Source: Cristatella mucedo
Taxonomy: Eukaryota; Bryozoa; Phylactolaemata; Cristatellidae
NCBI GenBank assembly: GCA_009760855.2
Contig: WPIO01000006.1
Coordinates: 2,406,501 to 2,470,500 of the forward strand
DNA length: 64,000 bases
Direction of reading: 5' to 3'
Both the position numbers and the translations under genes were made by a program. Below the pieces are notes generated by a model, which was given only the letters and a program-made list of their open reading frames with translations, was not told the origin of the DNA and ran no database searches. Shown here one piece after another: positions 1 to 11,271 of this stretch; position 1 is the stretch's first letter; each line of letters opens with the position of its first letter.

Positions 1-1900
1 AGTTCAAACGATAGCTCGGGCCAGCCAGTCTCACTGCAAAATATCTTTTCACAACTGCAAAACCGCTGCCATTTTAACAACGGGCGTTGTGCCGCTGCAG
101 TTTATAGATTAAAGTGTTTTGAGTTTAATGTCTAAATTTCAAGCACGTGGGTGTGCACGTTCTGATGGTATAGCTGCGATACAACTGTAATTTCTATAAA
201 AAGCGTCGCTTACCTGGGTTTTGATTCTACATCATCGAGAAAAAGTGCTCCAAGTTTAAAAAGCAATTTTTTACAACATAGTAATAATAATAATAATAAT
301 AATATTGCACTTGATAAAGCGCCCTCAGAGAACTTAATCTCTTTCTAGGCGCTTTACATTTGCTGCAAAGTGATACGCAATAGAATAGTAAGTAAAATCA
401 TGCTTGAAAAACAAACAAAATGAATAACATGGTTAGGGGTTACATGCACAGGGTCAGCATGCAAATGTGGTTAGTGGCAGCATGAACAGTGTCAGCACGC
501 ATAAGCACATCGAGGACGAATCACAAGGACCCACTAAATGCTGTCCTAAATAGGTATGTTTTTAAGTTTCTTTTAAATGTGGTCAGGTCAGGGGATGTTC
601 TGATGCAGGTCGGGAGGGAGTTCCAGGCTGTGGGAGCATACGAGCTAAATGCACGGTCTCCAAAGGATTTAAGGTTTGTACGAGGTATATAACATAGCGA
701 TTGAGCATTCTCAAACTATGGCCTCTATTGGCCCGAACCAGCGAGCCTCCCTATACATTCGAACCGCGATGCAGCTGCCATTTCTACACAAGGCATAGAT
801 AGCATCACCGTGGTTTTGATTCCACATTACAGAAAGCGGTGTTCCGTGTTCACCCTAAAAATTGCATGCTACTGCGCGTGGTCGATTTCACACTATGACC
901 TTAAATCGTCCGGGACAGGTGCAAAACAGCTGCCATTTCCACGATAAGCTTAGAGGAACATCGGTTTTAATTTTACGTCACAGAAAACAGTATTGTGGGT
1001 TTACCCACTAATTTAGTTAGAGATAAAGTTCTCTGGGGACATTAGTATTAAATTCCTTGACATTATCGGTGTGGGCGTTCTCATGCTATGGCCTCCGATG
1101 GGTCTCGGAACGGCCAGCCTCCCTAAATATTCAAACTACGATACGGCTGCCATTTGCATAATAGGCGTTTTAAAACTATGGTTTTGATTCCAAATTATAA
1201 AAGAGTGTTTCTGGCTTAACCACGTACATGTAGTTTCATGACATTGGGCTGGCGGGTTCTAATGCTACGGCCTCAAATGACGTGTGCCGTCAGAAGATAT
1301 AGCAATATTACGCTTTAGCACAATCGCACACAATATATGCTATGAAACTTCTTTGGTAAACCCAAAACACTGTTTACTGAAATGTGGAACGAAAACCGCG
1401 GCTGCGTGACTCCGATCGTGGAAATGGCATCTCTATCGCGTTTGATTTTTTATGGAGGCTGGCTAGCCCGGACCATTGGATGCCATGGGATGGGAACGCA
1501 CAAGCATGCAATGTTTTGGGTAAAACTGGAATCATTCTTGCTATGATTGTTAATCAAAACTTCTTTTTTTGCAAAGCATTTATTGAGATGACCGCTATGT
1601 AAGAGTTTGACTACTTATGGCTGCCATTTAGCCGGGGGCGTCGGAGGCAATAGAACAAGAAAGTAAAAAGCACAATCGCATGGATTTTCTAGTGGGTAAA
1701 TCCGGAAAACATTTTTCCATAATTTTAAATTAAAACCAGAACGTGTCAAAAGATTAGCTGGCCCTGGCAGCATGATACAAATAGCGAGAGAACGCGGATG
1801 TGAAATTGCGTAAAATTTGGTGGGCAAACCCGTAGCACCTTTCTGCAATATTTCATATCAAAACCACAGTATTTTGACGTTTATTTTGGAAATTCCAGCC
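1..1900. repeat. Diverged satellite monomers, about 175 bp, with an orientation switch
   Basis: A motif close to GTTCTCATGCTATGGCCTCC, then GCTGCCATTT, then GGTTTTGATTCCA, recurs at intervals of about 165-200 bp. The array is interrupted by a LINE fragment at 282-690. After about 1,320 the same landmarks appear on the other strand (for example the reverse complements of CCAGCCTCC and GATGCCATTT near 1,420-1,480), so the monomers are inverted there. The same array occurs at 28,440-29,845. Short reading frames in this interval have no recognisable products. Confidence 0.7.
282..690 (-). mobile_element. LINE family A, 3'-end fragment with target-site duplication
   Basis: The insert starts with an AAT run followed by the reverse complement of the family-A 3' hairpin and of the last coding segment, so the element is minus-strand and heavily 5'-truncated. 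AACATAG at 275-281 and 691-697 flanks it as a target-site duplication. Copy B at about 29,305 reads straight through this site, so the insertion followed the duplication. Confidence 0.85.
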
Positions 1901-2010
1901 ATATTGCAGTGTATAGCACTGCATCCCAGTTATTCGTGGGATCCAATTGGCAATAGGAAAATATAATATATTAGGAAGAATACATGTATATTTCGCCCTT
2001 AGCGAACTTA

Positions 2011-2011
<1 letters not shown>

Positions 2012-2066
<55 letters not shown>

Positions 2067-2067
2067 A
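2012..2067. repeat. (CT)n microsatellite inside the LINE 3' hairpin
   Basis: This is a nearly pure CT run with one TTT interruption. On either side are the two halves of the degraded family-A 3' hairpin (CGCCCT before, CTAGGAACTTTACG after), so the run seems to have grown from the CTCTTTCT segment of that hairpin. Confidence 0.8.
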
Positions 2068-3159
2068 GGAACTTTACGTTGGTTGCAAAGAAAGCGTGAT
2101 TGAATGGTTAATGGTAGTATACTTAATGTCCACAAGCATAGCCTGATTAGAGGTGACATGCATTGAATCAGCCGGCAAATAGGGTTAGTGACCGCATGAA
2201 CAGTGTCAGCACCCAGAAGCACGTAAAAGACTAATCATACAGAATCAATAAATGCTGTGATAAATAGATACTTGTAAGTTTCTTTTTAGGTGTTGTCAAG
2301 TCGGGGGTGTCGTGAAGCAATTCGGAAGTGGGTTCCAGGCATTGGGAGCATACTAACTAAGGCTCAGTCTCCAAGGGTTTTGAGGTTCATCCTAGATTTG
2401 GGTAGACAATGATAATCCGAAAAGCTAGTACTACGATTCTAAGCCTGGTGGGGAGTAGATCTGATACGTATGCTGAGCAAAAGAATGGAGGTATCTAAAA
2501 GTGGGTGACAGAGCATTGAAGTCGATGCACTGCTTGACTGGCAGCCAATGCAGGTCGGCGGGAATTGGTGTCATGTGGCCACTGCGATGCTCACGACAGA
2601 CATGTCTGGCTGTAGAGTTTGGCATCAAATGCAAGCGGCTGAATTCACAGAGCGTTGAACCAGCAAGCAGTGAGTTACAGAAATCGAGACGGGATGTCAA
2701 AATATGCATGGAGCAATTTGGATGTATTATCCCTCCCTAAGCAAGCCAAAATGTTTGCAATATTTTAACAATCTTATGTAGCTGAAAGCTAGAAGACTTC
2801 CCTAGGGAGCTGATGTGGCAGTCTATTGAAAGGTCACTTTGAAACAAGACACCTACATTTCGAGCAGATTTAACAGGAATATGCTGGCAGGGCGGATTTT
2901 GAGCTTTTGGTTTTACCATTTCTGAATCAGAGTTGGTTTGCCCATAACTAGTAGGTTGGTTTTGTCATCATTCAATTAAAAAAATTTTGCTGCCATGTAT
3001 GTGCGGATGTAAGACATGCAACAAAGGAGTGTACCAAATTTGACGTGCTAGATGACTGGTAGTGATCAAAGCGAAGGTACGACTGAGTGCGATATGCATA
3101 GAATTTTAAGCCTAGGCGGTGAAAATAATATGAGCAAGCACAGAGCCCTGAAGAACCCC

Positions 3160-5436
3160 ATGTGCAATCAGGCGATTGCAGCTGGTGCAAAACTCTGCAG
3201 GTAGGCTTGTCTGTCGTGAGCGTTGCAGCTGCCATATTACACCACTTCTCGCCGACCTGCACTGGCTACCAGTCAAGCAACGGATTGCATTCAAGGTTTT
3301 GTCGCTCACTTTTAGGTCACTTCATGCTTTGGCTCCAGCATATCTCTCAGATATACTTCTCCATCAGGCCAAGCATCGTACCACCCGCTTTTCGGAATCC
3401 AACAGCCTACAAATGCTGATGTCGACAATAAACCATCTCCTCAACCGTTCCCAGGTTAGCTCCTTACCTGATGATCCTTGTGATGATCTAGCCGATCGCT
3501 TCTCTCGATTCTTTGTGCAGAAGATAGACAAAATCAGGGAATCCATCCCTGCGATGACAACCTTCCCACTAGAATGCTGTTCCTCGGTTCCTGGCTGCGC
3601 CTCAATGTCTGCATTTAAACAGGTCACCAGTGACATAGTCCTAAAGCTCGTATCTCAATCAAAGAAGACAACAAGTCCACTGGACCCTATTCCCACTGTC
3701 CTGCTCCTACGTTGCATTGATCTGCTGCTGCCATGCATAACCAACATCATTAATATGTCATTAGCCTCAGGTCAGGTCCCAGCACCTTTCAAAAAAGCTG
3801 TAGTCAGGCCACTTCTCAAGAAAGCTACACTAGACCAAGAGAACTTAAGCAACTACCGCCCAGTCTCCCTTCTACCATTCCTATCAAAGACACTGGAACG
3901 GGTCGCGACAGACCAGCTGAACTCGTATATCGAAACCTCACACCTTGCTAGTAAGTTCCAGTCTGGCTTTAGAGCTAATCACTCCACAGAGTCAGCATTG
4001 CTTCGGGTATACAACGACCTACTTAGGAATGCAGACATGGGTAGAGTGTCTCTTCTTGTTTTGCTCGATCTTTCGGCAGCTTTTGATACCATCGATCACA
4101 AAGTACTTCTAGAGCGCTGCTCATCTCGCCTGGGCATCACTGGCACTGCTCTGCAGTGGTTCAGGTCCTATCTCAGTGGGAGACTCCAGAGTGTTGACGT
4201 GAATGGACAAAGATCATCTGAAGTCCCTCTAAAATATGGAGTACCTCAGGGCTCTGTGCTAGGTCCGGTCCTTTTCACCGTTTATACTCTCCCTCTCGCT
4301 GATGTGATTGCCAAGCACAATCTAGGCTTTCACTTCTATGCGGATGACACTCAGTTGTACCTTTGCTTTGATCCCTCCCAGCCTTCGAGCACCTCAAATT
4401 CTCTCAACTCACTTGCTGCATGCATTGATGACATCCGATCATGGATGGCAGCAAATTTTCTAAAACTAAACGATGATAAAACTAACTTACTAGTTATGGG
4501 CAAACCTAGTGTTATTCAGAAATTGGAAAGGCTGACTTTCAAAATTGGCTCTGCCAGCATATCTCCAGTTGCATCAGCTCGAAATCTAGGTGTCATATTC
4601 CAAAGCGACCTCTCGTTAGACGACCACATCAGCTCCACAGTCAAATCAGCCTATTTTCAGCTTCATAACGTTGCTAAAATTAGGGCTTGTTTAGATAAGG
4701 ATACCACGTCCAAGTTGGTCCATGCATTCGTGACATCTCGTCTCGACTTCTGCAACTCACTGCTTACTGGCCTACCAGCATGTGCGATCAGGCGATTGCA
4801 GCTGGTGCAAAACTCTGCAGCTAGGCTTGTCTGTCGTGAGCGTCGCAGTTGCCACATTACTCCACTTCTCGCCGACCTGCACTGGTTACCAGTCAAGCAA
4901 CGGATTGACTTCAAGGTTTTGTCGCTCACTTTTAGGTCTCTTCATTCTATGGCTCCAGCCTATCTTTCAGAGATACTACCCCATCAGGCAAAGCATCGTA
5001 CCACTCGCTTTTCGGAATCCAACAGTCTAGAAATACCTCGTACAAACCTTAAATCCTTTGGAGACCGTGCATTTAGCTCGTATGCTCCCACAGCCTGGAA
5101 CTCCCTCCCGACCTGCATCAGAACATCCCCTGACCTGACCACATTTAAAAGAAACTTAAAAACATACCTATTTAGGACAGCATTTAGTGGGTCCTTGTGA
5201 TTCGTCCTCGATGTGCTTATGCATGCTGACACTGTTCATGCTGCCACTAACCACATTTGCATGCTGACCCAGTGCATGTAACCCCTAACCATGTTATTCA
5301 TTTTGTTTGTTTTTCAAGCATGATTTTACTTACTATTCTATTGCGTATCACTTTGCAGCAAATGTAAAGCGCCTAGAAAGAGATTAAGTTCTCTGAGGGC
5401 GCTTTATCAAGTGCAATATTATTATTATTATTATTA
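3160..5436 (+). mobile_element. LINE family A, 5'-truncated, with intact reverse transcriptase frame
   Basis: The element has no endonuclease but a complete reverse transcriptase domain, the usual C-terminal segment, a 3' UTR of about 230 bp, and a tail hairpin (GCGCC, AGAGA, TCTCT, GGGCGC) followed by an ATT run at about 5,418-5,436. It is nested in the older minus-strand LINE. The first 250 bp are a second copy of the 3' coding segment fused to the truncated body. It is among the youngest-looking elements here because the frame is open for 674 codons. Confidence 0.85.
3176..5200 (+). CDS. CR1/L2-like LINE reverse transcriptase, chimeric N-terminus
   Basis: The 674-residue frame encodes an RNA-dependent DNA polymerase used for target-primed reverse transcription. 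Motif A (LDLSAAFDTIDH) is at about 296-308, motif B ([10 protein letters not shown]) at 355-364 and the catalytic YADD at 388-391, followed by NFLKLNDDKT. Residues 1-79 repeat residues of about 540-620 (the LVQNSAxRLVCRER...ADLHWLPVKQRI block), so the true N-terminus is missing and the ATG at 3,176 is not the native start. No endonuclease is encoded, so the copy cannot be autonomous. The family assignment rests on motif pattern only. Confidence 0.8.
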   Translation: MQLVQNSAGRLVCRERCSCHITPLLADLHWLPVKQRIAFKVLSLTFRSLHALAPAYLSDILLHQAKHRTTRFSESNSLQMLMSTINHLLNRSQVSSLPDDPCDDLADRFSRFFVQKIDKIRESIPAMTTFPLECCSSVPGCASMSAFKQVTSDIVLKLVSQSKKTTSPLDPIPTVLLLRCIDLLLPCITNIINMSLASGQVPAPFKKAVVRPLLKKATLDQENLSNYRPVSLLPFLSKTLERVATDQLNSYIETSHLASKFQSGFRANHSTESALLRVYNDLLRNADMGRVSLLVLLDLSAAFDTIDHKVLLERCSSRLGITGTALQWFRSYLSGRLQSVDVNGQRSSEVPLKYGVPQGSVLGPVLFTVYTLPLADVIAKHNLGFHFYADDTQLYLCFDPSQPSSTSNSLNSLAACIDDIRSWMAANFLKLNDDKTNLLVMGKPSVIQKLERLTFKIGSASISPVASARNLGVIFQSDLSLDDHISSTVKSAYFQLHNVAKIRACLDKDTTSKLVHAFVTSRLDFCNSLLTGLPACAIRRLQLVQNSAARLVCRERRSCHITPLLADLHWLPVKQRIDFKVLSLTFRSLHSMAPAYLSEILPHQAKHRTTRFSESNSLEIPRTNLKSFGDRAFSSYAPTAWNSLPTCIRTSPDLTTFKRNLKTYLFRTAFSGSL

Positions 5437-5837
5437 CAAACCTCAAATTCTTTGGAGACCATGCACTTAGTTCGTATGCTCCCAAAGCCTGGAACTCCCT
5501 CCAGACCTGTGTCAGAAAATCCCCTGACCTGACCACATTTAAAAGGAACTTAAAAACACACCTATTTAGGACAGCATTTAGTGGGTCCCTGTGATTCGTC
5601 ATTGATGTGCTTATACGTGCTGACACTGTGCATGCTGCCACTAACCACATTTGCATGCTGACCCTGTGCATGTCTCCCCTAACCGTTTTATTCATTTTGT
5701 TTGTTTATCAAGCATGATATTACTCACCATTCAATTGCATTTCTCTTTGCAGCAAATGTAAAGCGCCTAGAAAGAGATTGAGTTCTCTGAGGATGCTTTA
5801 TCATGTGCATTATTATTATTATTGTTATTATACTTCA
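5437..5837 (+). mobile_element. LINE family A, 3'-end fragment
   Basis: Directly after the ATT tail of the preceding element, the last coding segment and 3' UTR of family A start again. They end with a second tail hairpin and an ATT run at about 5,810-5,831. It could be an independent short insertion into the tail or a tandem rearrangement. Old LINE sequence resumes at about 5,838. Confidence 0.8.
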
Positions 5838-7600
5838 GTGGTTCCTCGGATGACCTTTATCCGTTTACATCAATACTCTAGGTGTCTCCCACTAAGTTAG
5901 GACCTGAACCATTGAGCTGCAGTGCCAGTGATGCCCAGGCGAGACGAGAGGCACACGAGACGTACTTGGTGACCGATAGTATCAAAAGCTGTCGAAAGCT
6001 CAAGCAAAACAAGCAGAGATTCCCTGCCTAAGTCTGCATTCTGAGGATCTTTATACGCCCTAAGCAACGCCGACTCATAGGATTGATTAGCTCCGATACC
6101 AGACTAGAAATTACTAGCAAGATTTGCAGTTTTAATAGGTGAGTTCAGCTGGTCTGCCATGACTTATTCCGGTGTCTTCGATAGGAATGGTAGAAAGGAG
6201 AAAAAAGAAAGTGGAAGTTGCTCAAGATCTCCTCTTTTTCTAGTACCACTTTCTTAAATAGTGGCGTGACAACAGCTTTCTTGAAAGATTGTGAGATATT
6301 AACTGGGGTTAGTGGCATATTGACATTGTTATTTAGGCTAGGCAGCAGCAGATCTATGCATCATAATAATTGGACATGTTGTAACAGACCCAATCTAGAG
6401 TTGTCTTCTTTGATTGGGATATGAACTTTAGGATTAGACCACTCGTGGCTTCCTTGAATGTAGACATTGAGGTATTGCTTGGATTTCAGTGACAGGATTC
6501 CTGGGGGGTCCTTTCACCCTAGGGGTGAACTCCAACATTTTTGGCTTGTGCCCCTGTGATTCAACTATGTTTTCATATTAGCTTGACTTGGCATTTGCTG
6601 GGATTGGTTGGTATGATCTACATTAGTCCTATTATGCATATCGATGGACAGTCAGTTTTGCTTTTACGTAAGCTTTTTTCAAGATCACGCTTAGTAGACC
6701 TAGCTAGTCAAATGTTTGTACAAAGCGATAGGTCGTCTGGGCAATGGCGATTCACAGTGCACCCAGTCAGTAGCGAAAACTCATCGAGCATGTCTGCCAG
6801 TTTCATTTTGTAGCATTTTAGCATATTGATGATCGATTTAGAAACAGGGGGAAAATAACATTCTCTCGTGGACAGTATCGACGTCAAATGTCTTAAGGTA
6901 TCGCGATTCAATGTGACTTACGGTGCAGACAAGGGCGCACTCTTGAGACTGAATGAGATCCGAATATGGTCAGAGAAGCAGATATTTTTAACAATCGGTG
7001 ATGACAGCATGCACTTGTAGGAGAAAATTTGGTCGAGTGTGTGACCCTGGATGTGAGTAGGGCCATTCACATGAGCCACAAGAGACAACGAGTCAGTCAG
7101 CTCACGAAATTCGGTGCTGAAAGCGTCAAATAAGTTATCAAAATGAATGTTAAAATCACCCATACAGAGGAAAGATTGAATTATTGGACACAAAATTGAA
7201 ATAAAATCACGGAAATCCGATAAGAAAGAGGACTTGATAATGATTGGAGTGATATTTATGGGAGCGACAGGCAGCTACCATCATTGGCAGCGTTTTTGTC
7301 GGGTGAACTCAAAACAATAGATTAGAGCTGCAAACTGCTTGAAATTGACGAATGAGCATGTGATAACAGCAACGTCACCACCAGTTTTGATTGATCTAGG
7401 GGTTTGAAGGAAGGGAGAATCCCCTTAAGGGCTTCGTTAATAGTCGGGTAATTAAACGATTTCAGCCAGATCACGGTCACGGAGAGCAGGTCTGATTCAT
7501 TCTCAGTAGTTAAGTAATGCATCATGAAGAGCATTGAGCGAGGATTCCAAAGATGAGCGTTAAGATGGCCCGCCGGTATTGTGACAGACCTGATGACCAC

Positions 7601-8900
7601 TATGCTTTTCTGTGCTAGAGAAACTCACAGTAGTGCCTGGGGAAGATCACGCAGGGTGGCTCGAGACAATGCTGAGAATATTGAACGGGCGGGGCCTCCG
7701 GTCGCGGCGACGCACAGGCTTCGTGGTGGTTTTCTTTTGAAGTGCATAATTCATGGATCTTAGCAACAGCGACAGCATCTAGGAATGCATTTGAACGATT
7801 ATAATAAAACAATAATAGGTAAGCACGATCGTAGGTAATAGCCACGATACTAGTTACCCCTTCTATACCCTTGTTGCCTAAGAATCTAATGCCGCTACCG
7901 CCGGTGTTGCTGACCCCGCCCCGAGCAGTAAGCGTTTAGATGTCCATTGGCACGTAATTCCTCACGCCCTACGGTCAAACAAACATTGGCTAATCTTTAA
8001 GCAGATCTTAGCTGTATTGGTTTCCGTATACGATGTTCGTAAGAAGTTTGATTTTTGTAAGATAAGTCTGAAGCGGGCAGGAAATGCTAGTAGCCTTTGG
8101 CGTCGGGAGGCGAGAATGGAAATTAAGATAAGTTCACCAAGCACATGGATGGCCTCGGTATGCCTCATTATTTAGAAAATCCTCATATGATTGTTACCCG
8201 TTGACGGCAATAGCCTGGATTCTTACAATGAGATCATAACTGGACTAGTGTAGTGCAGTGGCAGTGATGCCCATACGAGATGACGGACTTGGTGATCAAA
8301 GGTGTAAGAAACCGCTACGATAATAATAATATTAAATTTATATAGCACCCTGAGAGATCTCAATCTCTTTAGGGCGTTAAGTATATTCAGGAAAGAATGT
8401 ATATGCTGAAAAGTAATGTAACTGCTACTTAATTTACTCAGTGCTTAATTAAAATGAGGAAACATGTCAGGCAGAGCATATTCAGTCATCAGGACTCACA
8501 CACTAATGCCCGCTTTTTTTACCGGCTCTCTCTAACTTTCCAACGGATAAAAGACACGTTTGCCCCTAAAAAAACCGCCGCCAACTTTCAAAGATGGATT
8601 GACCGTGAGCTTTGAAGTTTCTTTTTATTGGCTGAGATAAACTCGCGAATGCTTAACCCGACAGCCGAACTCGTGGAGAGCGAGTAGCATTTGTTTCGGT
8701 GCAACGCTGACGCAACGCTGAAGCTTTCGTTTCCACTCGAGACGCAAGAAAAAGAAATCGTTACCAGGTACCTATATACGAGCTTTAGATTTCCTCTAAG
8801 GGTGGCACGCAGCCGCACGACGGCCGCTCACCTTTTAAAAGATACTATTAAGGCACCCCGATAGAACAGCTGAATATTCAGCCACTCAAGGCCTTCGCTG
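7601..8900. other. Near-identical duplicated non-coding block
   Basis: No gene is supportable here. The block matches 32,510-33,810 with only a handful of differences by eye. It includes a short SINE/LINE-like tail near 8,325-8,390 (AATAATAAT, then GAGAGATCTCAATCTC). It lies immediately 3' of sulfotransferase exon 1, so it is intron. Confidence 0.6.
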
Positions 8901-9004
8901 GCTTCACAAAAAAACACGAACACACATGCTCACACACACATACACACAATGCATGCATTGCGAATGCGAGTGCATGGCCTGCAGCTGGAAAGTGCGCTGC
9001 TTAC

Positions 9005-10010
9005 CAATGTAGGTGTACTTATTTCGACAAGGTGAGCAGTGCCAGCTAATGGGTGCCACGTGTCCATTTAGCTCGCCTCTGCTGTCCACGCGATCCAGAA
9101 TGCATTCGGCGAACTCGGCGAACGTGAGCGGTGTGCGGCCGCGGAGCGTCTTGTTGTGGTGCTCGTAGCACGATTCAGCTATGATGTTTCTCTCTTCTAC
9201 AAACTTGTTTGTGTACGCCGACACCAGCCTCTCCCACGGATCGCGAACGATCAGCACCGAGTTCGGCAGAAAGTGGGCGGGCGAAGCAGCTCTCGGAAAC
9301 ATGGACGCCGTGCAAACGTGGATGTTCCGCTTGCCGCATCTGTTTCCGGTGGTGCGGTCGAGGAAGACCTTAAACGTCGTCGAGGCGCACTTGGCGATGC
9401 AGCAGTAAGTGAGACCGAGGCTGTCGAGGTTGAACACCGTGCCCTGGTTGCCTGTCATCAGCGAGCTGCTGTTGCACGCTGCTCGTAGCCTCGCCTGCCG
9501 CGTTCGCTGCAGCGCCTCCATGCGAGGCAGAAACTCGTCGTCCGCTTCCTCCGCTCCATTTGCTTCCTCTGCTACCTTTACTTCCTTCACTTCCGCTTGT
9601 TCCACTTCCGCTTCCGATTCCTCCACTTCCGCTTCTTCCGATTCCTCCACTTCCGATTCCTCCACTTCCGCTTCCTCTTCATCCGTCTCCTCTGCTTCCG
9701 CTTCTTCTGCTTCCGCTTCCTCGCCGTCGCGTCTGTCTGTAATAGCAGCGGGCGCTCTGCGGCGCTCGTTCGAGCCACTACTCAGACTGTCGCTGGTCGC
9801 AAGTGCGTCGTGCCTAAGATGGCTTGTCCGCGCGAGACGATTGGAGTGGTCCGTTCCAACGGCCGTCCGGAACAAGAGCAAGAGTGAAGGAGCATCGCGG
9901 AAGTTGGTGATCAAGACGCAACAGGCGAACGCCAGCACTCCAAGCACGCAGCAGCGCACCCATAGTTTCTTTGTCATTTTTCTGAAATAAGAGCATGGAG
10001 GTGAATTCAC
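9005..10010 (-). CDS. Carbohydrate sulfotransferase (CHST8-14/HNK-1ST-like), exon 1, copy A
   Basis: This is a partial gene: 335 codons plus one base, ending at a good splice donor (G|GTAAGC read on the minus strand). The product is a type II Golgi membrane enzyme that should transfer sulfate from PAPS to a glycan. It has a hydrophobic anchor near residues 19-37 and a Glu/Ala-rich stem at about 96-159. The 5'-phosphosulfate loop is IAKCASTTFK and the 3'-phosphate loop is VLIVRDPWERLVSAY. It is nearly identical to copy B, differing by a two-codon deletion in the acidic stem and a few substitutions. The terminal exon is not in the window; by analogy with B it should lie 1-2 kb left of position 1. 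MTKKLW, at residue 12, is an alternative start. Confidence 0.85.
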
Positions 10011-10365
10011 TTAGAAAGGTCAAAGCGTTCACATTTACATTGAGAGCGTTAACACCTCTATACAAATTTAGTATTATTATTACGATTGCACTTTAAGAGA
10101 GCCTAACAATGAGACACATTTAGGTCAGCTTAAATAATACGAATTGTATGTTGTATTATTGGAAATTCACATCTAGGGTGAATGGTTGATGTAGGTTGCA
10201 TCAGATGGCAGGTGTAGTCGACTAAGTTAAGCGATTCGCTGAGTTAGATGGAGCCTGGCCATTATGCTCTAACGTGTTGCTGCTCAAACTGCGAATGCTT
10301 AATTTCATACACTCAAGTGTTTTTAAGTTCTTACAACAAGAATTTTAGAACGAATTTATTCGAAA
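10011..10365. other. 5' flank of sulfotransferase copy A
   Basis: No further gene is seen. Near-identity with copy B (34,920-35,230) persists to about 10,300 and then drops, which marks the right edge of the highly similar tract. I could not identify a convincing TATA box or an upstream exon. Confidence 0.4.
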
Positions 10366-10367
10366 AT

Positions 10368-10505
10368 ATTGCTCTGGTTTGGCCGAGTGATTAAGGTGTT
10401 TACGCCGACCAAGGTCTGGCTGAGGTCGTGAGCTCAATCCCCGCGGCATATTTGAAACTCCTGAATAGAGTTTAAGTTCTCTTAGGGCGATACAAATGAA
10501 TTATA
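10368..10505 (+). mobile_element. SINE-1, tRNA-derived, with LINE-like tail
   Basis: The head contains TGGCCGAGTGATTAAGG, which closely resembles the A box of Leu/Ser tRNAs, and a diverged B-box-like GAGCTCAATCC. The tail contains GAGTTTAAGTTCTCTTAGGGCG, related to the 3' hairpin of LINE family A, and ends in GATACAAATGA. The same insertion is present in copy B at 35,278-35,410, so it predates the duplication. Confidence 0.75.
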
Positions 10506-11169
10506 AATTTATCATTGGCATTCACCTTGTGGATTATTCTTCCTGTGCTTGTACGTGCTGAAAAGTACACGTTATCCCTAACCATGATGACATGCATCCT
10601 TTACAGCATATTTGAAAGAGATTAAGATCTCTGGTGGCCCTAGAAAAATGTAGTCTTACTATCACGATTGCACTTTAAGAAAGCATAACGATGAGATGAA
10701 ACAGACTGCATTTTCGCCGCCATAATATTAATACAATGACCGGTAATCCAACTCCATACATGAGAGCGCATTTCTAACCACCGGACCGCCGGATTCAATG
10801 TTAAGAGATTAGCAATGTGCTAATCTACCAAGTCTGGTCTGGTTTGCACTTGTCGGAATTTGATTCGCTACTGCTACTGAGCAGAAGATGACGTGGCTTC
10901 GGACGACACAAAGATACGAGTCTGCTAATCTGGTACGCTAAGCTCGAAGTATTCTCAAATCACGCGAGCAAAGTATTCTTAAATTACGTGAGCTCGTCGC
11001 AGCAGCTAATGACCACCAACTGGACTGTTCAGATTTAACAGCGTCCGATAACCGTAACAGCAAAACGCGCAAGAGTTACAGGAGCACACCAGCCGAACAC
11101 ATTAGAAGTCACTACGAAGCCAGTAAAAGAGTGTAGATTTCATAGGTAAAATCATGGGCACGCAAGTCG

Positions 11170-11271
11170 GTGGTCAAGATTATGAAGGTCAACATTATGA
11201 AGGTCAACATGTTGAAGGCCAGCATTGTGAAGGTCAATATTGCGAAGGTTAACATTTTAAAGGTCAACATT
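11170..11271. repeat. 15-bp minisatellite
   Basis: About seven imperfect copies of a unit like ATTATGAAGGTCAAC lie in tandem. The orthologous array in copy B is at 36,067-36,162. The next LINE inserted at its right end. Confidence 0.85.

Larger units (their letters stand above)
1975..7600 (-). mobile_element. Old CR1/L2-like LINE (family A relative), decayed and split by a younger LINE
   Basis: Read on the minus strand, the endonuclease starts near 7,595. It includes a GDFNIH motif at about 7,160 and a later SDH motif near 6,970. The linker and the start of the reverse transcriptase run to about 5,838. The element resumes at about 3,155 with the PQGSV motif-B region and the C-terminal segment, which includes SRLDFCNSLL and ADLHWLPVK. 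The 3' UTR reaches about 1,990. Frameshifts and stops are abundant. The younger plus-strand element 3,160-5,837 sits inside it; copy B (29,850-32,545) has the uninterrupted state. Confidence 0.8.

Noticed and set aside
9409-9990. Long plus-strand Ser-rich frame opposite sulfotransferase exon 1 (also 34,312-34,899)
   Set aside because: It is the antisense of the acidic Glu/Ala repeat and the conserved catalytic domain; the minus-strand protein has clear family motifs.
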